From: Methyloversatilis sp.
GTDB taxonomy: Bacteria; Pseudomonadota; Gammaproteobacteria; Burkholderiales; Rhodocyclaceae
Assembly: GCA_017984755.1 (NCBI GenBank)
Contig: JAGNYW010000032.1
Span: forward strand, 1-33,113
Length of the DNA stretch: 33,113 nt
Reading direction: 5' to 3'
The position numbers and the translations under genes are program-made. Positions 6,967-16,120 of the stretch are shown piece after piece. Under the pieces are notes generated by a model. That model saw nothing but the letters and a program-made list of their open reading frames with translations, made no database searches and was not told the DNA's origin. Position 1 is the first letter of the stretch; every line of letters starts with the position of its first letter.

Positions 6967-9882
6967 TCAGACCTTGACGACCTGACAGACCGTCGTCTTG
7001 GTTTCCTGCATCATCGTCACCGAGTCGTAGCCATAGGTGGTCGCCGTATTTACGGCTTCACCGCGTACTACGGGTGCCGCGCCCTGCGGATAGCTGTCGA
7101 TCAGGTCCTTGCCCATCCAGTGCCCGGCGAAGTGGAAGGGCAGGAACACCGTATCGGCGCCGACCCGCTCGGTCACCATCGCCATCACCTTGATCTGGGC
7201 GCCGGTGGGCGACTTCACCCACACCATGTCCTTGTCGCGGATGCCGCGATCGTTGGCCGCACGCGGGTTGATCTCGACGAACATGTCCTGCTGCAGTTCG
7301 GCCAGCCAGGGGTTGGAGCGCGTCTCGTCGCCGCCGCCCTCGTATTCCACGAGTCGCCCGGACGTCATGATCAGCGGATAGTCCTTTCCGACGTCGGCGA
7401 ACTGGTCCTGCACGCTCTTGTACAGCGTGGGCAGACGCCAGAAGGCCTTCTTGTCATCGTGCGTCGGGTACTTGGCGACCAGATCCGCACGGGGCGAGTA
7501 CAGCGGCTCACGATGCAGCGGCACGGCGTCCGGGAAGTTCCACACGACGGCGCGCGCCTTGGCGTTGCCGAACGGATGGCAGCCATGCACCTTCATCGCG
7601 ACACGGATGATGCCGCCCGACGAGTCGGTCTTCCAGTTCTTCCCGTCGGCCTTCTTCTTCTCGTCGTCGGTCAGTTCGTCCCACCAGCCCAGCTTCTTCA
7701 GCAGGACATGATCGAACTCCGGGTAGCCGAACTGCAGGTCGGCGCCCTTCGAAGCTGAACCGTCGCTCGCAAGCAGGCTGACACCGTCCTTCTCGACGCC
7801 GAAGTTCGCGCGGAAATTGCCGCCGCCGTCCATCACGTGCTTCGATGTGTCGTACAGGTTCGATGTGCCCGGATGCTTCATTTCCGGCGTGCCGTAGCAC
7901 GGCCAGGGCAGGCCGAAATACTCGCCGTCGAGCTGGTAGCCTGTTTCCTTGTCGATGCCGCCCTTGGCCTTCAGCGTCTTCGGATCGAACACATGCATGT
8001 TGCGCATGTGCGCCTTCAGCCGCTCCGGCGACTGGCCGCTGTAGCCGATGGTCCAGGTGCCGCGGTTGATTTCGCGCAGCACGTCGGCGATGTCGGGCTC
8101 GTTGTTCGTCACCTTCAGGTTCTTCGCGAACTGTTCCGCGAAACCGAACTTCTGCGCGAAAAGATACATGATGGTGTGGTCCGGCTTGGACTCCCAAAGC
8201 GGTTCGATCACCTTTTCGCGCCACTGCAGCGAACGGTTCGACGCGGTGCACGATCCTTCGGTCTCGAACTGCGTGGCCGCCGGCAGCAGGTACACGCCGT
8301 CCTTGCGCGCACTGGCAGCCATTGCCGCCGTTGCCGACGGATACGGATCGATCACCACCAGCGTGTCGAGGGCCTTCATCGCTTCGAGCATGTCCTTGCC
8401 GCGCGTCTGCGAATTCGGCGCATGGCCCCAGAACACCACGGCGCGCAGATTCGGGTCCTGGTCGATGAATTCGTTCTTTTCGGTCACGCCGTCGATCCAG
8501 CGCGACACCGTGATGCCCGACTTTTCCATCAGCGCCTGGGACGCGAAGCGGCCCTTGAGCCATTCGTAATCGACGCCCCACACGCTCGACCAGTGCTTCC
8601 ATGAACCGGCGGCAATGCCGTAGTAGCCGGGCAGCGAATCCGGGTTCGGTCCGACGTCGGTCGCGCCCTGCACATTGTCATGGCCACGGAAGATGTTGGT
8701 CCCGCCACCCGCAACACCGACGTTGCCGAGTGCCAGCTGCAGGTCGCACATCATGCGCACGATGGCGTTGCCGGTCGTGTGCTGCGTCTGACCCATGCAC
8801 CACACCACGGTCGACGGCCTGTTCTTCGCCATCGTTTCGGCGATCAGCTTCACCTGGTCATCCGGCACGCCGCTGACGTCCTCGACCTTTTCGGCCGTCC
8901 ACTTCATGGCCTCTTCGCGGATCTTGTCCATGCCATAGACACGGTCCTCGATGTACTGCTTGTCCTCCCATCCGTTTTCGAAGATGTGGCGCAGCACGCC
9001 ATACAGGATCGGTATGTCGGAACCGGAGCGGATGCGCACGAAGTGGTCCGCCTTGGCGGCCGTACGCGTGAAACGCGGATCGGCGACGACGATCTTGGCG
9101 CCGTTCTCCTTGGCGTGCAGGATGTGCAGCATGGCAACCGGATGGGCTTCTGCAGCGTTCGACCCCATGAACAGGATCGCCTTCGAGTTCTGCATGTCGT
9201 TGTAGGAGTTGGTCATGGCGCCATACCCCCACGTATTCGCCACGCCCGCCACCGTTGTCGAGTGGCAGATGCGTGCCTGGTGGTCGCAGTTGTTGGTGCC
9301 CCACATCGACACGAACTTGCGCATCAGATAGGCCTGCTCGTTGTTGTGCTTCGAAGAGCCGATCCAGTAGACGCTGTCCGGACCGCTTTCTTCGCGCAAC
9401 TTCAGCAGCCGGGCCGACAGCTCGGTCAGCGCGTCGTCCCACGACATGCGCACCCACTTGCCGTCAACCAGCTTCATCGGATGGCGCAGGCGGTGCTCGC
9501 CGTGGCCATGCTCGCGGATCGATGCGCCCTTGGCGCAGTGCGCGCCCATATTGATCGGGCTGTCGAACACCGGCTCCTGACCGACCCATACGCCATTGAC
9601 CACTTCGGCGTCGACGGCGCAACCGACCGAACAGTGCGTGCAGATGGTGCGTTTCATTTCCACCTTGCCGCCCGCGGCCGGCGCGTTCGCGGCCTGCGCG
9701 CGCTGCACCATCGAGAACGGCAGTGCCGACGCGAAGGCACCGGCACCGGCCGTCATGCCCGAGCGCTTCAGAAAGTCCCGGCGGTCGATGGTGCGCGGCG
9801 CGGCCGCCGACAGCGAGCGCGCGAGTCGCGAACGGCCATGCGTCGATCCCTGCGACGACGCCGTTTTCCTGGTCAATGTCAT
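6967..9882 (-). CDS. fdhA: formate dehydrogenase catalytic subunit, Mo/W-bis-MGD, TAT-exported
   Basis: The 971-aa product oxidises formate to CO2 (or the reverse) at a molybdenum or tungsten bis-MGD centre. A twin-arginine signal (RRDFLKRSG, Arg34/Arg35) implies folded export to the periplasm. The N-terminal [4Fe-4S] site is Cys81/84/88/116 (CTHCSVGC ... HCAKG). The metal ligand is Cys206, followed by His207 (QARICHSTT), where E. coli FdnG has selenocysteine, so no Sec machinery is required. The C-terminal molydopterin dinucleotide-binding domain has PLIMTSGRLVEYEGGGDETR and ends in the family pattern. The start has a strong GGAGGAG site about 8 bases upstream. Accessory genes upstream and cofactor genes on the opposite strand match its maturation needs. 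Confidence 0.97.
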   Translation of the reverse strand: MTLTRKTASSQGSTHGRSRLARSLSAAAPRTIDRRDFLKRSGMTAGAGAFASALPFSMVQRAQAANAPAAGGKVEMKRTICTHCSVGCAVDAEVVNGVWVGQEPVFDSPINMGAHCAKGASIREHGHGEHRLRHPMKLVDGKWVRMSWDDALTELSARLLKLREESGPDSVYWIGSSKHNNEQAYLMRKFVSMWGTNNCDHQARICHSTTVAGVANTWGYGAMTNSYNDMQNSKAILFMGSNAAEAHPVAMLHILHAKENGAKIVVADPRFTRTAAKADHFVRIRSGSDIPILYGVLRHIFENGWEDKQYIEDRVYGMDKIREEAMKWTAEKVEDVSGVPDDQVKLIAETMAKNRPSTVVWCMGQTQHTTGNAIVRMMCDLQLALGNVGVAGGGTNIFRGHDNVQGATDVGPNPDSLPGYYGIAAGSWKHWSSVWGVDYEWLKGRFASQALMEKSGITVSRWIDGVTEKNEFIDQDPNLRAVVFWGHAPNSQTRGKDMLEAMKALDTLVVIDPYPSATAAMAASARKDGVYLLPAATQFETEGSCTASNRSLQWREKVIEPLWESKPDHTIMYLFAQKFGFAEQFAKNLKVTNNEPDIADVLREINRGTWTIGYSGQSPERLKAHMRNMHVFDPKTLKAKGGIDKETGYQLDGEYFGLPWPCYGTPEMKHPGTSNLYDTSKHVMDGGGNFRANFGVEKDGVSLLASDGSASKGADLQFGYPEFDHVLLKKLGWWDELTDDEKKKADGKNWKTDSSGGIIRVAMKVHGCHPFGNAKARAVVWNFPDAVPLHREPLYSPRADLVAKYPTHDDKKAFWRLPTLYKSVQDQFADVGKDYPLIMTSGRLVEYEGGGDETRSNPWLAELQQDMFVEINPRAANDRGIRDKDMVWVKSPTGAQIKVMAMVTERVGADTVFLPFHFAGHWMGKDLIDSYPQGAAPVVRGEAVNTATTYGYDSVTMMQETKTTVCQVVKV

Positions 9883-9899
9883 GTTCGGTCTCCTCCCGG

Positions 9900-10100
9900 T
9901 CAGACCCGCGCGGTGCGGTAGTAACTGGCGATGTGCTCGGTCATGCGGTAGCCCCGCTTGTCCGTCCCGGCTGTGGCTTCGGTCGCTTCGGCGCTGTCGT
10001 CGCCGGAACGCACCGCAACCACGGCCGCTGCTGCGGTCACGCCGCCGACGCCTGCGGTAAGCAGGAAATGTCTGCGTTTCAGGTTGGCCTGGTCAGTCAT
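9900..10100 (-). CDS. small TAT-signal peptide of formate dehydrogenase loci
   Basis: The 66-aa product matches the small 'formate dehydrogenase region TAT target' family. It has a twin-arginine start (KRRHFLLTAGVGGVTAAAAVVAV) and a short hydrophilic tail ending YRMTEHIASYYRTARV. It lies 17 bases upstream of fdhA on the same strand. Such proteins nearly always precede the catalytic gene in this enzyme class; their role (co-export partner or assembly factor) is not settled. A GGAGGA site lies just upstream of the start. Confidence 0.88.
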   Translation of the reverse strand: MTDQANLKRRHFLLTAGVGGVTAAAAVVAVRSGDDSAEATEATAGTDKRGYRMTEHIASYYRTARV

Positions 10101-10162
10101 CTTTCAGTCCTCCTCTCGTTGTCTCTGCCCGGGTTCGGGGTGCTGCTGTTGTTGCCTCAAGT

Positions 10163-10188
10163 CGGCATCGGGTTCGACCCTGATGCCG
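10163..10188. other. hairpin in the torD-to-TAT-peptide gap
   Basis: CGGCATC (10163-10169) pairs with GATGCCG (10182-10188). GGG and CCC continue the stem after one bulged T, around a TTCGA loop. It lies in the only sizeable gap (about 110 bases) inside the minus-strand operon, between the accessory genes and the structural genes. No U-tract is seen. It may be a processing or stability element, or chance. Confidence 0.35.
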
Positions 10189-10209
10189 GATCCTGCTATT
10201 CGATTGATT

Positions 10210-10878
10210 TCACTGTTCCATTCTTCGCGCAGCTGCTTCGATATCCAGAAAACAACGTGCGTACTGCGCTGCGCGACGGTAGAAATTGGCGGGCGCCGCG
10301 CTCTCGATCTCATCGAACAGGGACGCGTACCAGGGCTCGATGTGCGTCGCGAAAAAGCGGTCCTGCAGTCCGGCACGCTCGTCTGCGTCGCGTGTCGTGT
10401 CGGTCAGCAGCATGCGCATCACGTCGGCCAGCGCGGCAACATGGTCTTCCGGTTGCGATTCGCCTTCGACGCGCTGAAGACCCAGGTCGGCCAGATCGTC
10501 GCGCAGTCTGGCAAGCGGCTTTTCATTCACGAAGCCGGCGATGTGGAAGGAACCGAACACCGTGATCAGCGGGCGCCCCACGCCGCCGAACAGCGCGTCG
10601 AACTCGGTCTGCGCGGCATCGGCATCCATCGCATCCGACGCCGCACAAAGCGCATTCCATGCCCGACTCATCAGTACGGCTTCGGCGGCCGGCGCACGGT
10701 CATCGACCGGCCAGTCGGCCGACTCGGCCAGCGTGTCGAGCAGCGCAGCGTCGGGTGCTGCGTGAAACAGGCGCGAAATGAGCGCGTAGTGATTGGCGCG
10801 CGCCACGTCCTCGTCACTGATCGGGTCGCGCACGAAGGCAATCTGGCGTGTCACGGTATCTGCATGCGGTGCGTTCAT
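10210..10878 (-). CDS. TorD-family chaperone for formate dehydrogenase
   Basis: The 222-aa product is an all-helical TorD/DmsD-type chaperone. Such proteins bind the TAT signal and apo-enzyme and hold it for cofactor insertion. Family traits include the N-terminal ANHYALISRLFHAAPD helix, the central FDALFGGVGRPLITVFGSFH segment (a variant of the family's E/D-Y-x-x-LF motif with Pro/Gly turn), and ATHIEPWYASLFDEIE. The start at 10878 overlaps the stop of the upstream ferredoxin gene by four bases (ATGA). The open frame extends upstream of this, but that part is a shadow of the ferredoxin gene. Client FdhA is inferred from position. Confidence 0.88.
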   Translation of the reverse strand: MNAPHADTVTRQIAFVRDPISDEDVARANHYALISRLFHAAPDAALLDTLAESADWPVDDRAPAAEAVLMSRAWNALCAASDAMDADAAQTEFDALFGGVGRPLITVFGSFHIAGFVNEKPLARLRDDLADLGLQRVEGESQPEDHVAALADVMRMLLTDTTRDADERAGLQDRFFATHIEPWYASLFDEIESAAPANFYRRAAQYARCFLDIEAAARRMEQ

Positions 10879-12968
10879 AGGTCGAACACCGAAGTTTCGC
10901 GGCCCGGCTTCTTCATCATGTCGATGACCCGGCAGTCGGCGCACATCTGCAGCCGGCGCAACGCATCGCCGTCGGCAAACATCGAATGTGCGCTCAGCCT
11001 GGTGGTCATGCTGTCTATCATCTGCCGGGTACCGAAGGCCTTGCTGCAGACGACGCAGTGGAAGGGCTCGGCTTCGTTGAGCACGCATTCGCGGCGCGCC
11101 GCTTCGCCGATGATCAGCCGCGGCTGCAGCGACAGCGCGTTCTCCGGGCAAGTATTCACGCACAGGCCGCACTGCACGCAGTTGCGTTCGAGAAAGCGCA
11201 GCTTCGGCGATTCACCGCCATCCATCAGCGCCGACGCCGGACAGGCGCCGACACAGCTCATGCAAAGCGTGCAGGCCTTCGTGTCGATATTGACCGCGCC
11301 GAACGGTGCTCCGGCCTGAAGGGAAATCGCCTCCGGCTTGCGGGTCGCGTGGCGCGCCAGGTGCTCCAGACAGAATTCGAGCGCGCCGCGTTTTTCGGCC
11401 GGCAGGGCGAAGCCTGCGGGCGGACAGGCCATGCGCGCCTCGGGCAGATTTGCCAGCTTGGCCGCCAGTTCGGCCGGCTCGTCCGCCTGAATTTCAGACA
11501 ACGCGTCGGACGTAAATCCGAGCGCGGACAATACGGTCCGACCGATGTCTGCCTGTGCCTTCGTGGCCTCGCCATAGGCTTCCGGTTGATCGCCGTGAGA
11601 CAGAATGACGCATTGTGCAGCGCCGTAACACAGTGCAGCGAGCATCAGTTCCAGGCCGACCGAGGCGACATCATGCACGGCAACCGGAAGCAGGTCCGCC
11701 GGCAGGCCACGACGACGCCCGGTCAGCGCAAGCAGCTCTTCGCCGCGTTCTTCGCTGTGGAACAGCACGCGTGCGGCACCGCCGCCGGCAGCACGCCAGG
11801 CCTGCAGTGCGGTCTTAACACGCAGTGCAACATCACTGGCCGACGGATACGCGTAGCGCATCGCACCACTGGGACAAACTGTCGCACAGGCACCGCAACC
11901 CATGCACAGATGCGGTTCGACGAACACACCATCGCCGTCCGCCCGGATGGCCGAGGTGGAGCAGACATCGATGCAGCGATTGCAGCCCTGCCTGCTGTTG
12001 CGGCTGTGCGCGCAGATGGACTGCCTGTAGGTGAAGAATTTCGGCTTCTCGAACTCGCCCACCAGGGTGACGATCTTCTGCAGCGCCAGCGACTGTTCCA
12101 GCGGATCGCGTCCCGGAGCGAAGTAACCTTGCGGCGGATGCGGAATGCGGATGAGGGCCGGCTCGGACAGGTCGAGCACCAGATCGTAGGTTTCACTGCG
12201 CACGGAGCCGATGGCCGCGAAATCGATGGCGCCGATGTCGGCACAGGCCTTCACGCAGGCGCGCTGACCGGTGCAGCGCGCGGCATCGACCTGATAGTCA
12301 TATCCGATGGCACCTTCGGGACAGGCTTCGATGCAGGCATTGCAGCGCACGCAGGCGTCCAGGTCGATCGCATTGGCTCGCTGCCAGCTGACTTCGAAGG
12401 CTCCAAGCCAGCCACTCACTGTCACCGCACGGCCGCTGGCCAGCGGATATTCACGGCGCACCGGCAGTTCGGTCCCGTCGTTGTCGGTGGTCAGCACATT
12501 GATCGCAAGGCGGTCTCCGTGCAGGCGCTGTGCCTCCCGGGCCCAGCCCAGCGCGGCACCCGCCGGACCGATGATCAGCAGCTGCCCCGACGACTCGTAA
12601 CTGACGGCCGGCACCGGCGCGGGTTCGCCCAGCCTGGCCATCGCCAGACGCGCCGCCAGCGCAGGCTGCACGTCAGCGCCGCCCGCGCTGCGGCCGGCCA
12701 TGTCGCGCAGGTTGATGAACGATACGCCGGGCGCACCGCCGGCTTCATCCGCAAGATCGCGCAGCAGCGCCGATTCCTGGGTACAGCCGACAATCGCTTC
12801 GGGCGCGTTGCCGAGCAATCGGGAAAAGGCATGCGCATCGCGGCGACACAGCTGCGCGCCGACGTCCAGCGGCGCGTCGAGCCGCAGCGCATCCGCGAGG
12901 CGCTTGATGTCTATCGGGACCGTGCCGTTGCAGCTGCACAGGTGGATCGCCTTGTCGGCGTTTTTCAT
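10875..12968 (-). CDS. multi-cluster 4Fe-4S protein of formate dehydrogenase loci
   Basis: The 697-aa product is a cytoplasmic (no signal) polyferredoxin-like protein. Cysteine motifs in order: an N-terminal CSC (11/13), 206/209/212/216 with a partial site 232/238/242, 319/329/332/336, 355/358/361/365, 566/569/572/576, 597/600/603/607, and a C-terminal group 628/638/641 and 676/679 that looks like a zinc-ribbon or odd cluster site. About 128-165 resembles a nucleotide-binding Rossmann stretch (LLIIGPAGAALGWA). About 395-500 is an alpha/beta domain faintly like those of heterodisulfide-reductase-linked proteins. The ATG at 12968 follows GGAGGAG by 9-10 bases; upstream in-frame starts lack this. 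It is conserved with DUF3305/3306 and TorD next to formate dehydrogenases in betaproteobacteria, but its electron-transfer role is not established. Confidence 0.85.
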   Translation of the reverse strand: MKNADKAIHLCSCNGTVPIDIKRLADALRLDAPLDVGAQLCRRDAHAFSRLLGNAPEAIVGCTQESALLRDLADEAGGAPGVSFINLRDMAGRSAGGADVQPALAARLAMARLGEPAPVPAVSYESSGQLLIIGPAGAALGWAREAQRLHGDRLAINVLTTDNDGTELPVRREYPLASGRAVTVSGWLGAFEVSWQRANAIDLDACVRCNACIEACPEGAIGYDYQVDAARCTGQRACVKACADIGAIDFAAIGSVRSETYDLVLDLSEPALIRIPHPPQGYFAPGRDPLEQSLALQKIVTLVGEFEKPKFFTYRQSICAHSRNSRQGCNRCIDVCSTSAIRADGDGVFVEPHLCMGCGACATVCPSGAMRYAYPSASDVALRVKTALQAWRAAGGGAARVLFHSEERGEELLALTGRRRGLPADLLPVAVHDVASVGLELMLAALCYGAAQCVILSHGDQPEAYGEATKAQADIGRTVLSALGFTSDALSEIQADEPAELAAKLANLPEARMACPPAGFALPAEKRGALEFCLEHLARHATRKPEAISLQAGAPFGAVNIDTKACTLCMSCVGACPASALMDGGESPKLRFLERNCVQCGLCVNTCPENALSLQPRLIIGEAARRECVLNEAEPFHCVVCSKAFGTRQMIDSMTTRLSAHSMFADGDALRRLQMCADCRVIDMMKKPGRETSVFDL

Positions 12969-13069
12969 TGTCTGGGGCTCCTCCTGCAAAGCCATTGCAG
13001 GCTTTGTGCCGGAGCGTCGAAGACAAGATGGAGTCATTCCGACCGAAAACGACTTGTCTCCCGCGTGGG

Positions 13070-13648
13070 CTAGCGGACGCGGGGCTTCTCACTTTCCCCT
13101 TCGGTCGGCAGGCCGATCGGACTTGCAGATACCTGCGGCACCAAGTCCGGCGCACCGGGCATCGGCGCTTCATCGACATCCGGCGCTGCCGCATCCGCGT
13201 CCGGTGCCGCACTCACCGCGCCGGGGATGTCCGCCAGCGTCGCCTCGTCTGCGGCCGGCACCGCTGGCGAGAACCAGCCCTCGGGCAGCGTCGGCGACAG
13301 GGTTTCGCGTGAATGGGCGAGCTGCTCGACCATCGATCGGGACATCGGCTCGAACACGCTGAAGTCCTCCGTATAGACGTCCAGGCCGTCCATCGTGTTG
13401 AAATGTTCGGTGTGGAACAGCTTCTTCAGCGCGGCACGCTTGAGGCCTTCATCGACCTTGTCACCGAGGAAGCCGCGGTAATCGGATTCGAAATTCAGCG
13501 ATTCCAGCGGCGGCGGCTCGACCACGGCATCCGGCACTGGCGAAGCGGGCACATCGGGTGACACCTCGAGCGCGGCCGCCTCCGCCACGGCCTGATGCTT
13601 CAGGCGCGACCAGCGGCCGAGAAAACCGCGTACCTGATCATCCGCCAT
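13070..13648 (-). CDS. DUF3306 protein of the formate dehydrogenase locus
   Basis: The 192-aa product has the DUF3306 hallmark FLGRWSRLK near its N-terminus, then a Pro/Glu-rich linker. A conserved core (about 48-115) follows, containing FESDYRGFLGDKVDEGLKRA and ALKKLFHTEHFNTMDGLDVYTEDF, and then a long low-complexity Ala/Pro/Asp tail. The start at 13648 has GGAGG upstream and overlaps the end of the DUF3305 gene by 11 bases, so the two are translationally linked. Function unknown; the family occurs with formate dehydrogenase accessory genes. No membrane segment or cysteine is seen. Confidence 0.85.
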   Translation of the reverse strand: MADDQVRGFLGRWSRLKHQAVAEAAALEVSPDVPASPVPDAVVEPPPLESLNFESDYRGFLGDKVDEGLKRAALKKLFHTEHFNTMDGLDVYTEDFSVFEPMSRSMVEQLAHSRETLSPTLPEGWFSPAVPAADEATLADIPGAVSAAPDADAAAPDVDEAPMPGAPDLVPQVSASPIGLPTEGESEKPRVR

Positions 13649-14159
13649 GGCCGCCTCCGCCATAGTGCGTGTTGCCGTCGCCGGTGCGCGCAAAGCGCTT
13701 CTGCCGGCGCGGTTCGGGTGCTTTCTGAAAACGGCGGGCGAAAGCCTCGACCCAGTCGCGCACATCGGCGGGCATGGGCAGGCCGTCGACCTTCTCGCCC
13801 GAATCCATCCAGCGCGCCGCTTCGCCGTAGCTGGCGCTGATCTGCATCGGCCGTACCGGCGGATCCGCTTCGTCGTCCGGTCGCCACATGACGAAGATTC
13901 GAGGTTCCTGCGCGGTCACGTTGAGCAGGTAGTTTTCGGCTTCATCGGTGAACAGGGTCAGCTCGAGCGGCGGAAACAGCCACTGCGTCGCCACAGCCGA
14001 TTCGGATAAAACCCTTGTCCCGGCAGGGTTTTGCGGCCCCTCGGGCAACAGGGCTTTCGCCTCCCATGCATGGTCTGCCCACTTGTTGTGCAGTACCCGG
14101 CGCTCCATAATCACCGATAGCCTGAGAGTGACGGGGCTGGTTTCAAGCACGCTGCACAC
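13638..14159 (-). CDS. DUF3305 protein of the formate dehydrogenase locus
   Basis: The 173-aa product is DUF3305-like: it begins with the family's [10 protein letters not shown] segment, then [15 protein letters not shown], and later a pattern of aromatic and acidic residues ([29 protein letters not shown]). The C-terminal 30 residues are Arg/Gly-rich. Family similarity upstream of Met18 argues for a GTG start at 14159 or 14150 rather than the ATG at 14108. It is the first gene of the minus-strand operon and is divergent from moaA across about 50 bases. Function unknown. Confidence 0.8.
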   Translation of the reverse strand: MCSVLETSPVTLRLSVIMERRVLHNKWADHAWEAKALLPEGPQNPAGTRVLSESAVATQWLFPPLELTLFTDEAENYLLNVTAQEPRIFVMWRPDDEADPPVRPMQISASYGEAARWMDSGEKVDGLPMPADVRDWVEAFARRFQKAPEPRRQKRFARTGDGNTHYGGGGHGG

Positions 14160-14211
14160 TGCCTTTCTGTCAATCGGGTTCGCGAACCATGACCCTCACG
14201 CCGCGTTGCCC

Positions 14212-15300
14212 ATGAGCGAAAAGATCATACATCTGCTGGACACACGCACGGCCACACGCGCCGCTGCGCTCATTCCGGCGCAGGCCATTCCGGCGACCGG
14301 CCGCCTCGACGACACGCGCGGACGTCCGGTGCGCGACCTGCGCATATCGGTGACCGACCGCTGCAACTTCCGCTGCATCTACTGCATGCCGAAGAGCGTG
14401 TTCGACGAAGACTACCCCTACCTGGCGCGCGCCGAGCTGCTGAGTTTCGAGGAGATCGAGCGCATCGCGAAGCTGTTCGTCGCGCATGGCGTGAACAAGT
14501 TGCGCATCACCGGCGGCGAGCCGCTGCTGCGCAAGAACATCGAGCGGCTGATCGAGCGCCTGGCCCGTCTGCCGGTCGAGCTGACGCTCACCACCAACGG
14601 CACGCTGCTGCCGCAGAAGGCACGGGCGCTGCGCGATGCCGGCCTGTCACGCGTGACGGTCAGCCTGGACGCCATTGACGACGAAACCTTCCGCCGCATG
14701 AACGACGTCGACTTCCCGGTCAGTCAGGTGCTCGAAGGCATCGATGCCGCCCATGCCGCAGGTCTGGCGCCGATCAAGGTGAACATGGTGGTCAAGCGCG
14801 GCACCAACGAACACGCCATCGTGCCGATGGCGCGCCACTTCAGGGGCAGCGGTCACATCGTGCGCTTCATCGAATTCATGGACGTCGGTTCGAGCAACGG
14901 CTGGAAGATGGACGAGGTGCTGCCGAGCGCCGACGTGGTCGCGATGATCGACGCCGAAATGCCGCTGGAGCCCATCGATCCGAACTATCCGGGCGAAGTC
15001 GCCCAACGCTGGCGCTATCGCGACGGCAGCGGCGAGGTCGGCGTCATCTCGTCGGTGACGCAGGCCTTCTGTTCCAGTTGCACACGGGCGCGGCTGTCGA
15101 CCGAGGGCAAGATCTACACCTGCCTTTTTGCGACCGAAGGCCACGACCTGCGTGCCCTGTTACGCGAAGGGCGCAGCGACGAAGACATCACGTCGGCCAT
15201 CGCTGCCATCTGGCAGGTGCGCAGCGACCGCTATTCCGAAATACGCACCGCCGAAACGGCTGCCAGCCGCAAGATCGAAATGTCCTACATCGGTGGCTGA
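14212..15300 (+). CDS. moaA: GTP 3',8-cyclase, molybdenum cofactor step 1
   Basis: The 362-aa product is a radical-SAM enzyme that converts GTP to the precursor of cyclic pyranopterin monophosphate (with MoaC). The N-terminal cluster motif is CNFRCIYC (Cys51/55/58). The C-terminal GTP-binding cluster is Cys287/290/304 ([19 protein letters not shown]), and the chain ends with the functional Gly-Gly. A ~40-residue N-terminal extension precedes the usual [10 protein letters not shown] start. The frame is open much further upstream; the ATG at 14212 is chosen by family length and because it clears the divergent DUF3305 gene. It heads a cofactor operon that overlaps or abuts down to 18889. Confidence 0.96.
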   Translation: MSEKIIHLLDTRTATRAAALIPAQAIPATGRLDDTRGRPVRDLRISVTDRCNFRCIYCMPKSVFDEDYPYLARAELLSFEEIERIAKLFVAHGVNKLRITGGEPLLRKNIERLIERLARLPVELTLTTNGTLLPQKARALRDAGLSRVTVSLDAIDDETFRRMNDVDFPVSQVLEGIDAAHAAGLAPIKVNMVVKRGTNEHAIVPMARHFRGSGHIVRFIEFMDVGSSNGWKMDEVLPSADVVAMIDAEMPLEPIDPNYPGEVAQRWRYRDGSGEVGVISSVTQAFCSSCTRARLSTEGKIYTCLFATEGHDLRALLREGRSDEDITSAIAAIWQVRSDRYSEIRTAETAASRKIEMSYIGG

Positions 15301-15301
15301 C

Positions 15302-16120
15302 GTGCATAAACCCCTGCTGACGGATGCCGCCCGTCCGGCGACGATGGAAATCGACGCCATCAACGAGCGCGGCGAAACGGTGCCCACCGCCATCGCAGGC
15401 GAGCATCCGCTGACGGTCTATCTGGACAAGCGCGAACTGGTTACGCTGATGACGCTCGGCGGCGCGCCGGAAGCACTGGTGATAGGCTGGCTGCGCAACC
15501 AGCGCATGCTGCCGTCGGTCGAGCACGTCATTTCAGTGCAGGTCGACTGGGACGTGAATGCCGCTGCGGTCACCACCCGCGAAGGCGTCGCCGACCTAGA
15601 TGCCCGCATGGCAACCAAGACCGTCACCACCGGCTGCGGTCAGGGCACGGTGTTCGGCGACCTGATGGACGACATCGAGCAGATCCGCCTGCCAGCCGAT
15701 GCACGACTGACCGAATCGGCACTGTACGCCATGCTGGATGTCGTGCGCAGGCACGAAACCATCTACAAGCAGGCCGGCGCCGTGCACGGCTGCGCGCTGT
15801 TCCGCGGCGCCGATCTGCTGTATTTCGTCGAGGACGTGGGCCGACACAACGCGGTTGACGCGATCGCCGGCCACATGTGGCTGGACGGCGTCGACGGCGG
15901 CGACAAGATTTTCTACACCACCGGCCGGCTCACCTCGGAAATGGTGATCAAGGCGGCGCAGATGGGCATTCCCTTCCTGGTATCGCGCTCCGGGCTCACG
16001 CAGATGGGCTATGACATCGCGCGTCAGGTCGGCATCACGATGATCGGCCGCTCGCAGGGCAGGCACTATCTGCTGCTCACCGGCATGGAGCGCTTCGTGC
16101 GCGACGGAGTCGCGGAATGA
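15302..16120 (+). CDS. fdhD: formate dehydrogenase sulfurtransferase/accessory protein
   Basis: The 272-aa product is FdhD, which carries sulfur from a cysteine desulfurase to the bis-MGD cofactor of formate dehydrogenase. Family signatures include ERPLxxxxN-like ITVYLDKRELVTLMTLGGAPEALVIGWL (about 36-63), TTGCGQGTVF (Cys112), HGCALF and FVEDVGRHNAVDAIAG. The usual CxxC of the loop is here a single Cys in GCGQ. The start is the GTG one base after the moaA stop; an ATG at 15344 is possible but shorter than family norm. Its ATGA overlap with mobA indicates coupling. Confidence 0.95.
   Translation: MHKPLLTDAARPATMEIDAINERGETVPTAIAGEHPLTVYLDKRELVTLMTLGGAPEALVIGWLRNQRMLPSVEHVISVQVDWDVNAAAVTTREGVADLDARMATKTVTTGCGQGTVFGDLMDDIEQIRLPADARLTESALYAMLDVVRRHETIYKQAGAVHGCALFRGADLLYFVEDVGRHNAVDAIAGHMWLDGVDGGDKIFYTTGRLTSEMVIKAAQMGIPFLVSRSGLTQMGYDIARQVGITMIGRSQGRHYLLLTGMERFVRDGVAE

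Noticed and set aside
9263-9268. Selenocysteine in FdhA
   Set aside because: The active-site codon encodes Cys206 and no in-frame TGA interrupts the gene, so no selenocysteine insertion is needed.
10986-13073. 695-codon open frame on the plus strand opposite the polyferredoxin-like gene
   Set aside because: Its translation has no recognisable domain and is Arg/Gly/Ala-rich in the way of antisense frames in GC-rich DNA; the opposite strand carries clear Cys motifs and overlapping operon starts.
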